64,000 nt of DNA from Caenorhabditis elegans (Eukaryota; Nematoda; Chromadorea; Rhabditida; Rhabditidae), in NCBI RefSeq assembly GCF_000002985.6, contig NC_003280.10, positions 10,226,501-10,290,500 on the forward strand, given 5' to 3'. The notes beneath the pieces were generated by a model. It made no database searches. It was given only the letters and a program-made list of their open reading frames with translations, and was not told the origin of the DNA. Positions 10,573 through 22,490 of the stretch are shown one piece after another. Position 1 is the stretch's first letter, and the number at the start of each line of letters is the position of its first letter. The position numbers were made by a program, and so were the translations under genes.

Positions 10573-13188
10573 TCAGTTTTCTTGATCCGGAGCCGATGCT
10601 GGAAGACAGAACAGAATTGAGCTATCACCATTGCCAATTGCCAGAGTTCTCGATGATGGGCTGAAAAAATAAAATTTTTAGTCAATTTCAAAAAAAAAAT
10701 CTGGCATAATTTCAATTTTTCAGAAATACCGGTTTTTTTTGCATATTTGAAAAACCGAAAAATACAAATAAAAATTGAAGAATTCAAAAAATTTCAAAGT
10801 TTTAGAAAATTTGGAAAGCCGTAAAATTATATTTTGTTGGAAATTCCAAAAGCAAAAAATTTTCTGAAAATTTGGAATGCCGAAAAATAAAGAATTTTCC
10901 AATTTTCTAAAAATTCGAAAATCCAAATTTTTTAAAAATATTCCAAAATATCTGGCAATTTTAAGAGCTTAAACCTACAAAATTTTGAAGAATTGGAAAA
11001 TTTAAAATTTTCTGAAAAATATGAAAATTTTACAAATTATCATTTTTAGAAGTTTTTTTTAAATTTTTTCAATTAATTTTGTGTGCTAACAACTAAACTT
11101 ACGAATAATCAAATTTGGCTGGCTCCGCGGCCAATTCATGTGAAGCACACCACTGCTGACTACGTGTTCCTGGGCTGTAGATCTGGAAATTTAATCGGGT
11201 TGAAATTCTAATTAATGCATATTTTCACTGTTTTTCGTTCGTTCAAAATTTTAGATATGTGGTTTTTTTTCTTCCGAGTCCAAGAATGTGCTAAAAAAGC
11301 AACCAAAAACCAAAAAAATGCCTTGTGACAAATCGAATTCCGAATATATACATCCATCTTTGCTTTTTTTTTCATTTTTTGTGCTCGAAAAAGAGAGACA
11401 AACGGAAAGAGTGGAACACTGAATTTTTGCATATTTTGCAAAAAAAAAACGAATTCTCAGGAAAATAGGGGGACCTATGAAATTTCTTAAAATGGTTTCT
11501 ACTCACACTGAATGTGTAATTACGCTTCAAACTTCGCGCCATAATCAAGTGTGCTCCGTGCTCCAAAAATGATTGACGGGTATAGGAACCGACCTAGAAA
11601 TTATTTATATTAACTGAATAATATTCTATATTCCCTACCGAATATGTCTGCAAAACGTTGAAATTATTTGCATCATACAACTTGACTTTTCCATCGGATG
11701 TTGATGTTAGAAGTTGATTACATTGAAGCGATAGACATGATTTATATGCTGTTGGAGAATATTCCTGTAATTCAATTTCATATTATTTTTTTTAAAATTT
11801 GATTCAAAAAACTTTTTAAATGCTTTTTTAAATCACCCAGCATCTAAATGTAGCAATTTTTTACTCAAAAATACGGTAACCGGTCTCGGCACATAATATT
11901 TTGTTAAATTAGAAAAGGTGTGCGCCTTTAAAGAGTACTGTAGTTTCAACTTTTTTCTGTGGAATTTTCATAGATTTTCTCACAATTTGTTAAAATTTAA
12001 ATGTGCGTTTTAATTTTTAATTTTAGTTTTTTTTTGAATTAATGAGTATGTTTTAACGAAAAATACAAAAAATCGATGGAAAATTTCTTGATTCTTAATT
12101 CTTTCAAAAATTTGCAAGAAAGATGCAGAAAATTTTTCATCAAAAATTGGCAATTTATTTTGAAAAATTATAGAAAAACCAGCAAAATATTTTTTTTGCA
12201 AGAAATTTTGACAATTTTCAAACTACAGTACTTTTTCAAATGCGCTCATCTTTTTGTCTTCAACAAAAATTTGCTGAATCTCAATTTAAAAAAAACTCAC
12301 AAAAAGCACAGGTTTACTGAAATTTCGTCGATCTACCATCATCATAAGTCTATCTTCTCCACTCGTAAAAATCTTATCCCCTTGAACAGCCAAAGCAATT
12401 ACAGCTCTTTTGTGCAGCTTGTGATCAGCGACTACTTGAAATGTTCTGGAATCAATGACAGCGACCCGTTTCGCAAATGTTGTGCACACAACTTCATTCT
12501 CATTTCCAGAACAAGAAATACACTGGGCCGCAGATCCAACATTCACGGAATTAAGATTTTGAAGAGCTCCATTATCTGTGATGTGCCAACTTTTTACAGT
12601 TGAATCCCACGATGTTGTGTAGAAATTTGTTGATGTGCTCTCTTGAGCCATATTCCAAATCCATCCAGAATGAGCTGTATCATCTTTTGCCACTGTCCAT
12701 GGATTTTGTTCAGTATCTTCACCATTTCGAGCGTTTTCAATGCTCCAAAGACGAATAGTTCGATCTCTGGATCCAGATAGACAGAATTGCTTATTATTAT
12801 TCTCGAAAAGCATCACACTATCGACTGTAGCTGAATGTCCTGGAGCAGTGATAACTGTCTGCGTCTCCCATGCTCTCCAGCGATCTCTCTGTCGATGCAT
12901 CGCGTAAAATGATTTCTTTGGTTCATACTCAGGATGCTTGAGTTCACAATCTGGTAGACGAACTTTCTGCTCAGTGCGCTAAAAAAATAAAATAATTTTT
13001 TTCGATAAAATAGTAATAATACGAACAATTCTTCTACTCCAAAATTTGTCATCGTTTAATATCGTATTGAACCTTCTGCATACCAGTGGAATTTCTGTGA
13101 TCAATTGTCGTTGTGGTAAATAGGTGAAAAGATGGCAAAGGAGCTCCGAAGGAAGGGATATGAGCTCCGTTGGTTGAGCATTTGTCAT
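10573..13188 (-). CDS. mec-15: F-box and WD40-repeat protein MEC-15
   Basis: This is the substrate adaptor of an SCF-type ubiquitin ligase. In C. elegans mec-15 is needed for touch-receptor-neuron function and for synapse and neurite development. Six exons (13188-13027, 12978-12301, 11764-11639, 11593-11507, 11182-11103, 10660-10573) give 406 residues. An F-box covers about residues 8-50 (LISLPSELLCHLFTYLPQRQ ... LVCRRFN). WD-type repeats follow: GHSATVDSV ... SGSRDRTIRLW, HSGWIWNMA ... DSTVKSWHI, HKRAVIALA ... SGEDRLMMMVDRR, and SLQCNQLLTSTSDGKVKLYD. The first donor, GTTCGT, is non-consensus but is the one that keeps the frame. A likely trans-splice acceptor (TTCTTACAG) sits 14 nt upstream of the ATG. 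The large intron (11765-12300) contains a foldback repeat. Length and domain order match MEC-15. Confidence 0.94.
11908..12247. repeat. Palindromic repeat family C, copy 1 (mec-15 intron 2)
   Basis: The left end reads ggtgtgcgcctttaaagag then tactgtagtttcaa. The right end carries the inverted match aaactacagtac ... aaatgcgc. The interior is A/T-rich. A second copy is in an SZT2 intron (33695-34100), and its second half matches the reverse complement of the interior of this copy, as expected for a long palindrome. It is non-coding. Confidence 0.7.
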
Positions 13189-13477
13189 AAGGATGCTGTA
13201 AGAATAATGAGATAGATATTATGGGAAGCAGTGTTTCAGAGAAAATTAAAAATCGAAAAATTAAAATTTTCGATTTTCTGGAAAATCTTGAAATCTTTTT
13301 TTTACTTTAAATTTTTTGAATCAAACTTTGCCTGTTGATAAGAGAAAAAAAATACTTTTTCACTAAAAGGAAGCAAATTGACCGAAATTTTAATGTAATT
13401 TGTGAACAATGGGAAAACGAAAAAATAGCGATTTCTCTGGAAATTTTTTTTGAAGCCGACACCGCAGAAAAATTCGT

Positions 13478-13712
13478 TTTTTGAGATCAATGTGAAAGCG
13501 CGCTCAGCAGCGAAATGAGCAGGATCCGCCTCCAATAGTTGGGTCTCGTTAGGTATTGGAGGCAAAACAGTGAATCTCTGAAGCAGACATTTTTCGAAGA
13601 CATCCTTGATTGCCGAAAAATAAAACGTTTGAATTTTTAGGCTTTTGCCGCCAATTAACTAACGAGACCCATTGTATTGGGGCTGTGGAGCACGCTCGCA
13701 CACTGATGGACA
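13478..13712. mobile_element. MITE family A, copy 2
   Basis: A left arm with gaaagcgcgctc, gatccgcctcc and gttgggtctcgttaggta faces a right arm with taactaacgagacccat, ggggctgtggagc and acgctcgcac. The arms are inverted copies with a diverged centre. The element sits between the stop of mrps-14 and the start of mec-15, so it widens any intercistronic gap there. Its outer ends are less clear than in the other copies. Confidence 0.68.
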
Positions 13713-13913
13713 GAAAAACATCTGAAAATAATAATTTTTCTGAAAAAAAAGTATTTTAATTGATCAATAACCAATACAGAGATATCATAATCTATATCAC
13801 AATAAAACAAAAATAATTCATTAAGAGCATCGATAACAAAAGAAGTGTTCAAAACGAAGAAGAAATCAAAAATAGAAAACAAATAAATCTAAAACTACAA
13901 CTCCTATCTCACA

Positions 13914-15990
13914 CTACCACATGGCTCTTTGGACTCCACTGAGAGCTGATCTATCTGCAAATCGACGGAACAAGTGTCTACTCAATCTGTATGGCTTTAT
14001 CTTTCCACGTTGTCGTCCTGTGAACTGGCACATATTGAGAATCAGACGAGGATGATCGTATTTTCGAGCTTTTTGCATTTTCTCGGCTGCTTCGTCACGA
14101 ATCGCTTGCGGGAGAATTGTGTTGAATTTGATAGCTTTTAGACGCATACGATCCGCGCCGACTTCCTGAAATTAAATTTTAATCAAGGGCAAGCAGCAGG
14201 CCTGGGCTTGTTTAAGGCTTTTTTGTCAAAAATGGGGGTGTCGGGGGTTTTTTGTTACAAAAATGGGTTTTTTCTGGTTTTTTTGGTTTGTGGGGGTTTT
14301 TTTAATAAAAAAGGGAATTTTTTGGTTTTTTCGTCACAAAAAATGGTTTTTTTTTTGGGTTTTCTGTTTTGTGGGGTTTTGTTTTTTTAAAAAGTAATGA
14401 TTTTCAATAACGATTTTTTGGTGGTTTTCGAATAAAAAAAATATTTAAAAAATTTCAGACATGTGAAAAGAAGCGAAAAACTTTTTTTTGTTTATGGAAA
14501 ATTTTTTTTGGTGACAGCCCTGGTGTTTTTTGGTATTCTGGCACGAAGAAAAATGCGATTTTTTTTTTGTATTTTAAACAATTTATATTTTGTAAATATT
14601 CTTATGGTTTTTGATGTTTTTTAGCTCTGTCGGTAGTGGTGGCCGCTAGCAGTCTGGAGGTCACGAGTTCAAGTCCGGCCTCACCCCCTAGGTTCACCCA
14701 GCCTCTATTGGGAAGTGGAGCAATCCACGACTGGATTATCGGCCACAGTCCCCGGCTAGGACGTGGCTTAAATTACAGCCCAGAGGGATCACCACCAGGC
14801 AGTGTACCTGAATCCCAGATCCGCAGTGCATAGCACTTGAAGAACGGATCGTCCTTTAATCCTTTAATCCTTTAAAACAAATTTTTTGGCACATATGACA
14901 ATATTCGTATTTTTTGGTATTTTTTGTTTTGGTTCTTTTACAAATTTCAATTTTTTTCCTTTTTGGTTTGAAATAAAAACCAAAAATATTTTTAGCACAT
15001 ATGACAATATTCGTATAAAAAATAGAAACCAACCTGAATCTGCTCACGTCGTTTGACATCTCTCAACTGACGCCAACTCGCCCAGAATGTCATTCGTTTT
15101 CCGGTTTTCCACCATTCTCTCTCCACGTATCTATAGAAACGTATATTCAATACAAGTGTATAGTTTATGTGCAATTCTTTCTCACTTTGAGAATAAAAAA
15201 GCGGCAGGCAATAATTTCAAAAATATACAAAAAAAACCAAAAACCTACAATGGATACTGATCAAGTTTCAATTTTGTAAGCGCCTCGCTAGAATATGGTT
15301 GAGTGATTCGTTTCTCTTTCATAGGTTCTCCAGCATCTTCTACAGATGTTGCCGGTTCCGTGGATTCCGTAGTCTCTTCAGATGATGGTTTTGCAGGTTC
15401 AGGAGCTGGAGTTGATAAATATCTGGAAATTGTTGGACATTTAAATTAAGCCATAAGACGATAATTCCTGTTTTCTCAGCGCGAGAAAAGGATTGAGTTC
15501 GAATAACAAATTTTGAAATTTGAAAACCAAAAAAAAAGTTTTCCATTTAGTTTTTTTTTCGAATAAAAAAGCAAAAATTGAACTTTTCGTCAAAAATACG
15601 AGTAATTTCGCAGGCCTCAAACGTTTTTTTTTGTTGAGAATTTTCGAATATTTTAATAATAATTGCATTTTACTTCTAATTTCAAGTGTAAGTTTTCGGA
15701 AAAAAAAGGGAAATTCTAAAAATTAATTTTTTAAAAACGTTTCCATTTTGTGGCAGGTTCACTTTTTTCAACGAAAAATTTTCGCTTAAACAAATTTTAT
15801 AAATTGAAAGTTTAAAATATTCTCGAGTGTAAAAAAAGCAAAACATCAAAATTTTTCGCCAAAAGCAGGATTTTCGCATAGTTTAAATAATAATTAGAGA
15901 AATCTATACTCACCTTCTACTCATCATCATTTCATTCTTGTAAAGAGCCGTCGATAGTAGGTCCGCTGCTCCGCGGAGTGCCCTCAACAT
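13914..15990 (-). CDS. mrps-14: Mitochondrial small-subunit ribosomal protein S14 (uS14m)
   Basis: This is a component of the mitoribosome small-subunit head near the decoding region. Four exons (15990-15914, 15422-15249, 15130-15034, 14165-13914) give 199 residues. The start MLRALRGAADLLSTALYKN is Arg-rich and lacks acidic residues early, as expected of a mitochondrial presequence. A Pro/Glu/Thr-rich linker (exon 2) follows. The uS14 core is in exons 3-4: WASWRQLRDVKRREQI, then HPRLILNMCQFTGRQRGKIK, then LSRHLFRRFADRSALSGVQR ending RAMW. The Asn-Cys-x-x-Thr-Gly-Arg and SR-FR motifs are the S14 signature. It is longer than bacterial S14 because of the presequence and linker. TGTGCACAG directly precedes the ATG and is a possible trans-splice acceptor. 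Intron 3 (14166-15033) holds a SINE-like insertion. Confidence 0.94.
14623..14877 (+). mobile_element. tRNA-derived SINE-like element in mrps-14 intron 3
   Basis: About 255 bp, clearly more GC-rich than the intron. The head looks tRNA-like: gctctgtcggtagtggtgg resembles an A box, and gagttcaagtcc about 40 nt later resembles the pol III B box GGTTCGANTCC. A non-tRNA body follows (ggttcacccagcctc ... cccagagggatcaccacc). The 3' tail is an 8-mer repeat, tcctttaa in three copies, as in SINEs that use a LINE tail. It lies on the strand opposite to mrps-14. A clear target-site duplication was not found by eye. Confidence 0.65.
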
Positions 15991-16308
15991 CTGTGCACAT
16001 ACATTGCAATACATATTTAATACAATTATTCATGCATGGAAGGAACTGGTTGGAGGAAGTGTAACCTCTTTCATGATGAAAGAAATATGACATTAAAACG
16101 AATATTTTCATTGTTGAAAACAAAAAATTTTTACCGAAACAAAAAATGCGAAAAGACAGAAGAATTATAATACAAAAATAAACATAATCTGTCGGATAGA
16201 AAGAACAAAAGAAAGAAAGATTCCTGGGATGAAATGAATACCGGTGGATAATTATATGGAATGGATTTTTAAAAAAGTTATAGGCCGAGTTACACAAAAA
16301 AGAGAGAA
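15991..16308. other. Gap between nrde-2 stop and mrps-14 start
   Basis: This 318-bp spacer separates two genes on the minus strand. It is T-rich in the direction of transcription and ends in a splice-acceptor-like TGTGCACAG at the mrps-14 ATG. The distance and orientation fit an internal operon junction, but I saw no clean AATAAA followed by the usual ~100-nt spacing, so a separate mrps-14 promoter is also possible. Confidence 0.45.
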
Positions 16309-19300
16309 TCAACGTCCGGATTCGGAATACTGTAGTCCAATTTCCTGCTGTGTTTTCATGTATTCCTCGTCGGTCACAAATAAACTATGCTCTTGTCCCA
16401 TGCTTTGTTCGAGAATGAGGTAGCTGTAAATAGTGTTATTTAGAATGCATTGGCATGTGTGCTGATTATAATTGCATAGCGTTTTAATAAAATTTATTCG
16501 CTTTGTATTGTATTGTTGTATATAGACTAGACTAGAAATCGAAAAAAAATAATACGATTTAAATTAATTATACTTCGATAATTTGAACATTGTAATAAAA
16601 TCAATCTTAGTTGATTATTTTCAAAAATCGGGCACAACAAATTACATTTTTGAACTGAAACTTTGCTCTCAATAATTGAACTTACATCATCTCCATTAGA
16701 TCTCCATTCTTGCGGACAGTTTTTGCTTCAATATAATCAAAGTGCAAATTGAGAGCCCATGTACATTGACCTCTTGCACGAGTGTAAGCCTGTAAGAAAT
16801 TTAAATTTCACATACAACCTTTTTTCCTGAAAACTCACATCGTCCTTTAGAATCTTCTGTGACAATTTACTGGCAACTCTTATAACTTGTCTCCAGATAG
16901 CCGGATCACGTGTATTAGCTGCTTCTCGTTTCCAATTTTTATAGAGGATTTGATTTCCGGCGTCTCCAATCCGGTTGGCTGCATTCATCCAAGAGAACAT
17001 AATAGTCAACGAGTTCATGAGAAGACGAGTTTCAAGTTCTGGATCAAATTGCTGATCTCGTTTCGCATTCAAAATACTATTTCTGCTGTCGGTGAATCCT
17101 TGAAGCTTCATCACTTGCAGACGACCGCTGGAATGCAGCTCGCCGAGCATCTTCGCATATTTCGAATCACATGGGAACGCTTGCGATGCTTGGAAGATCA
17201 ACTTTTTGAAGTTTTCATTGTAGATGAAACGGTGTTTTTTGTGCGAAAAGAAGGTTATGAGAGTGTCCGTGATGAATTTCAAATCGATCTGATCACAGTA
17301 TTTTTCATAAGTTCCACGATTGAAATCATTTTTCTTGGCTTCAAATTGCTCGAATTTGGTGATCGCGTTGGCAATGAGGCAGTCGACTGCACGCCTGCTG
17401 AATGCCATCTTGTCCACTGAAATTTAATAAAATAATCAATTAATTTTTACAAAGACTCAAAGACTATAAAACTCACAGAAAACAAATACCGCCACAACTT
17501 TCAAAGCTTCGCACAGTGCCTCAGCTCTTGGTAATTCTGGTATACTGTCGACCGATTCAAGATTGTCCTTCTCCTTGCAATGCTCCAGCAATTCGTTCAA
17601 TCCTTGATCCAATGCCAATAAGAGAGCTTCATCACTTTCAAATTCCGAAGTGTGAATTCCAAGAATCTCTTTACAGAAAACATCTCGAGTCTCTTCTAAA
17701 GCATTTTGATTTAGAATAGAAAGTCTTCCACGTAGAACATTGGCATAAAGATGTAATTGAAGCGTTGGCAATGAAGAATCAGCGCTCTGAATGAGCTTTT
17801 CTGTTGATTTGGGGATAGCTATATCAATCATATCCCTAATCTTATCACGAATTGTTTGCACTCGTTCTTTGTCTTTCTTTAACAATATGACATCGAATTT
17901 AACATCATCTACGACGCCTTCCTCCATCTTGATCTCTTTATAATTCTTCCTTCTCTCGTCAGCTTCCACTACTTTTTCCTGTTCTTTCAGTGCACGCTCC
18001 CACCAAGACACAAACTTTTCCATGTAGACAATTCCTGTGATCTTACTCAGCATGGCACGCTTGAAAATGTCTGGATGTTTAGTGATGAATGTTCCAACCA
18101 AGTTTTTAAGATTCAGTTTAAAACTGTGGAAATTCAATTTCTTCTCCTGTTCCGAAGCTTCGGTGACGAGCATTGCCAGCAAGTACTTCACCATAGTCTT
18201 ATCCAAGTATTCAGGATTGTTTTCGGTCAGTTTGAGTCGATTGTAAAGCATAAACTTCAGAATATTATTTCCAACTTCAAAGCACTTTTTCTCGGTATAA
18301 GTCGGAGTTTTGTAGAAGTTAACAGTAGAATCATTAGAAATCCAATCAGAAATGATTTGTTCGGTTGTTGTGAAGCAGTTCGTCTGGAAAAAAAAAGTAT
18401 TTTTACAATTCCTCAAAATTAATTTCAAGCATAATATTAGTTGAAATTTGCTTACCGAATTTAAAAATTTGACGCCGAGCAACTCCAAAAAAGGTTGTAC
18501 AAAATCGAAATTAGCACAATCGCCTGGTGCTTCATAATATCGAATTCTATCAAAAGGAATGATGTCCCAGAGTTCACATGTCTCTAAGTCGTCCACATGA
18601 TCTTCATAAAGTTCACAATCTTTCAGTTTCGTCCGTTTCACGCGAGCATCGATGTTCATCATTTCTCGTTCAACTTCGATCCACGAAATCTGCACGTCCC
18701 GTTGAGCTTGAAGACACGTCGCTATTGTTTCCTCGGTGCGTGAAATAAGAATATCAAAATCATCATTTTCCAATTTCTGAATATCTTCATCAGATAATTC
18801 TTCCGATTGTTTAAGCATCTTCTCTGCACCAACAGCACCTTCGTCGCCGATTCGCGGAAGACCAGATTCCCAGAATTCCTCCAATCTGACTTCCCGTTCT
18901 TTTGAATTAGTGCTCGTCCGCTTTTCAACATCAGCGAGTCCAAAATTGTATTCAAAAGTGGCCTGAAATAAGTAAAATCTTGAAAAAAAAAGTGATTTAA
19001 TACTCACAAAACCAAAGGTTTCTTAGTATTTCCTAAAATCTCACCTGTATGTTTGCCAGTACCACTGGCGTGTGTGCACAGGAAATCATCCACTTCAAAT
19101 AACGAATATAAATCCATAAATGGAACATTCTAAGCAATGGTCTATCGTTAACAGCATTCAAATGTGAAAGAAGTGTTCCATTTGTCAATCCAGTCACTTG
19201 TCGGATACAATCTTCGAATGCATTCTTCAATTTTTTGTAATTGTACACATTGCTATCATATTGTATATAGTCCAAATACTTGATCCATACCATTGGTTCA

Positions 19301-21110
19301 TGTGGAAATGTGATGGTAAGATTTTTGAAGTCATCAATAATAGTAGGAGAGTTGGGATCCATTTTGATGAGTAATTCAATTTTCATCAATCGAAGTTTTG
19401 CATTTCTACCGTCGGCTTTAATGGCTTTTTTCACCATTTCCTGGTGACGTTCGGCAAGAGCTGCTGGATTTGAACTGGAGAAACTTCCAACATTCCGACG
19501 ACACATTTCTTCTTCCATTGAAATTACTTTGATTAGAGCATCAATGTTATGAACATTTTCGGAAAATGTTTTCTTCGCCTGTTCGAGCTCAAATGTGAAC
19601 GCATCTTTTCGATTATCCGAATCGTTTGCTAGAACATCATCGTCAATGTGCTGAAATCTTGGTTTTCGGTTTCCGATATATTCAAAATAACTCACATCAA
19701 GATTTAATAAATCAACTCTGTCACGAATCTTCCAGTAACCGCCGACTGGAGGCACATATCGAAAGAATGTCTCTTTCGGAACATCCTTCAAGTATCTATC
19801 CAGCTGCTCCCAGAATGGGCGGTTTTCCTTGTCTCTGGCATATTCCGCTCCATAAATATTCTGAAAACTGGTTTTTTGAAAAGATTAAAAAATAAGTGCC
19901 AAAACATACGTTGAACAGAATATTGTTATGCTCCAAACCGACAATAAACTTGACACTCAATCGACACTTGGCAATTTCTTTCTTCGGAACTCCTTGCGTA
20001 TAGTTTTCACAATCACTTTTAGTTTGAGTAACTGTAATTTTTTCTCGTTGGAACTTTTTAAATTAACAATAATTTGAAAATTGCGCAGTATTTGCCGGCT
20101 GGCGATAATATGAATATTTAATTTCTAAATATATTTTAACTTTGAATCGTAAATAAGCATTAACTTTATTGTGATATGATCACTTTTTTCGATGAAAAAA
20201 CTTACTAAACGCAGATGAAATGTACGCATCGCACGTGCGATATTCTTCATCGGTGAGAAATGCATATTTTGCAGGTTTGTTCATTTTCATTAAAGTGTGA
20301 GATGACGTATCCCGAGCACGAGATGACCTATCCCGAGAACGAGATGAACTAGAGCTTCGGCTACTGGATCTTTTTCGTCTGCGTTCCTTCTTTCTTCTCT
20401 TCTTTTCACGACTCCTGCTGCGTTGCCTGCCATTATCCCGATCGTATCGGCGACTGTGAGATCTCGATGGACTCCTGCTGTTGCTTGCTGAACGTTTACG
20501 ACTTGTGGATTGTTGACTTGTTTCTGGTGGATCTTGGCAACCATTTAAGCTTTTAACGGACGGAAATGTATTGTAAGCAGTTGCCTGAGCTGCTCGGGCC
20601 GCAATTTTCGCGTCTCTCCTGAAATTTTATATTATTTTCAAACTAGAAAAATTATTTACGCACAAGGCATTTTGCTTTTTCACCTCTGGGAGAGTGAAAA
20701 CATCATCTGGATCAATGTACCTGTGGGGGCTCATTCTAATCTGAAAGCAAAAATAAGTTTAAAGTTTAAATGTCACTGGCCTCACCCGAACACCACCATT
20801 ATCGTCATCACTATCAGATTCTCCAATTCCAACTTGCTGAAAAACAGAGTCATTCTGCACGGCGAGTTTCTGTTTTTCGTTTCTTTTTAGAGTGGTAGTC
20901 TGAAATAAATCGCATGAAAGATGAAAAAAAAAACTAAATATTTCTCACCGCTCGTTGTTGAACAGCAGCCCTTGTTTGCGTATAAAGATCTGGATTCTCA
21001 CCAGAAATTCCTGGAAAAATGAATTTTGCATTTATAAAAATGAGATGAATTCGTAGAAAAAACTTACTTTCTGGATTTTTCAATCCATTATTTCCATACG
21101 CTCGAAACAT
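16309..21110 (-). CDS. nrde-2: Nuclear RNAi factor NRDE-2
   Basis: NRDE-2 is recruited by nuclear Argonautes (NRDE-3, HRDE-1) to nascent transcripts, where it represses Pol II elongation and promotes H3K9 methylation. Twelve exons give 1285 residues: 21110-21068, 21010-20949, 20899-20786, 20740-20664, 20618-20206, 20031-19910, 19860-19045, 18962-18456, 18383-17477, 17416-16839, 16789-16686 and 16423-16309. An Arg/Ser-rich region lies around residues 120-220 (SASNSRSPSRSHSRR; KKRRKKERRRKRSSSRSS). The conserved NRDE2 domain with half-a-TPR (HAT-like) helices follows, with landmarks DVPKETFFRYVPPVGGYWK, NDDFDILISRTEE, EPMVWIKYLDYIQYD and a helical C-terminus. Donor 4 (GTGCGT) is non-consensus but required for frame. 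A TTTTCAG acceptor about 30 nt upstream of the ATG suggests trans-splicing. Length and domain order match NRDE-2. Confidence 0.94.
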
Positions 21111-21255
21111 TGTTCATTAAGTTTGGTATGATATTACCCTGAAAACAGCTTAATTCACAATTTGCATAATTGTTTTTTTAATGAAAGAAAGAAAGTTTTA
21201 AACAAAAAAAAAAAGGAAAAATGTGACTGTTCGAAAAGAAAAACAAAGGTGTGGG

Positions 21256-22037
21256 AGGCCCCACGAAAAGGGGAGCAGAACGAAAAGGGGATCTGCAAAA
21301 AGGGGAGATACGAAAAGGGGAGATACGAAAAGGGGAGCTGGCACTGTGCCAAACGCACAAAACGCAATTTTTCTCACGCAACGCACGTTGATTTTTGAAG
21401 TTTTCTTCTAGAAGATACGCTTAACAACACGCGACGCGTAACATCGGAGCCGATGCACCATGTTTCGGATCGGTATAGGTTCAAAAGTGGTAGAATTATA
21501 TAATTTATTACTGATAAATCCGTTGAATGATAAAAATGAGAAAGCTCATATTTAACATGCGACCTGCCGGTCCGGGAGTAAAACGAAGAAGTGACGATTT
21601 CCTTGCGCGGTGTCGACGTGTTGGGGTTTGATGTGCATGTGTGGTAGTACTGTAACACTCGTGACGTGTGTGTCTTTTGGCGCGGCTTTCAAACAGGAGT
21701 TTCCCGGCTTTGTCGTTGTTGATGACTTCGGTGGATTGTCGTGAGCATTTAGAATACGGAAAGACTTCGTAATAATCATAATAATTCTTTAATATTTCCT
21801 TGACGCATTTCCTGGGTATTAATATCATTTCTCAGTCGTGATCGGCGGAACATCAGTATTCTGCGTATTCGCGACAATCGTTGTATCGTTTTCTTCGAGA
21901 AAAATAGCGTTTGGCACAGTGCCAGATCCCCTTTTCGTTGCTCCCCTTTTCGTATCTCCCCTTTCCGTATCTCCCCTTTTCGCAGATCCCCTTTTTGCAG
22001 ATCCCCTTTTCGTTCTGCTCCCCTTTTCGTGGGGCCT
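21256..22037. mobile_element. Foldback element with tandem-repeat inverted arms
   Basis: The two arms (about 21256-21355 and 21907-22037) are reverse complements. Each begins or ends in aggccccacg / cgtggggcct and meets the interior at tggcactgtgccaaacgc or its inverse. Within each arm a 14-16-bp unit of the type cgaaaaggggagata repeats, with about four units on the left and six on the right. The roughly 550-bp interior shows no transposase. The open frames across the arms are simple-repeat translations and are not genes. It fills most of the divergent nrde-2/atad-3 promoter region. Confidence 0.82.
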
Positions 22038-22490
22038 CAGATGTGGCCTTTGAACGCTGGCGCACTTTACGATATCGAGAAATGCGTCAGAAAATGTCAT
22101 TGGAGCATAATCTGCCTTAGCGATTTCTGTTTTTTTCCAACAATCTTAATTTAATTTTTTAAAGTTTATTTTTCAATGCAGAATGTGTTTCAAAAAATAG
22201 AAATTCGTGAATTATAACGACGGCAGGTCTTTTTTGACGGCAGGTCCTTTAAATTCAGGGAAAATGAGCCGGAAAATCTGTTTTGCATCATCTAATTTTA
22301 CTGAAAAGGTTGCAACTCTGTTTTAATACTACGTTTTCTTCAAGGATTACACAAAGTCTCTCCGAATTTCATTCCTTTAAAGAAATTATTGTTTCATACT
22401 TTGGCATAAGTACATATATAAATCATTTCCTTTAATCAATATTCCTTAGAATATTTTTGCACCATCCCAAGCTTCAATCTATTCTTTCAG

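Noticed and set aside
16887..17420. 177-codon open frame on +
   Set aside because: Exactly antisense to a conserved nrde-2 exon and without its own features; a shadow frame.
21162..22120. Several overlapping open frames on both strands with repeating KRG or PLF words
   Set aside because: Translations of the tandem-repeat arms of the foldback element.
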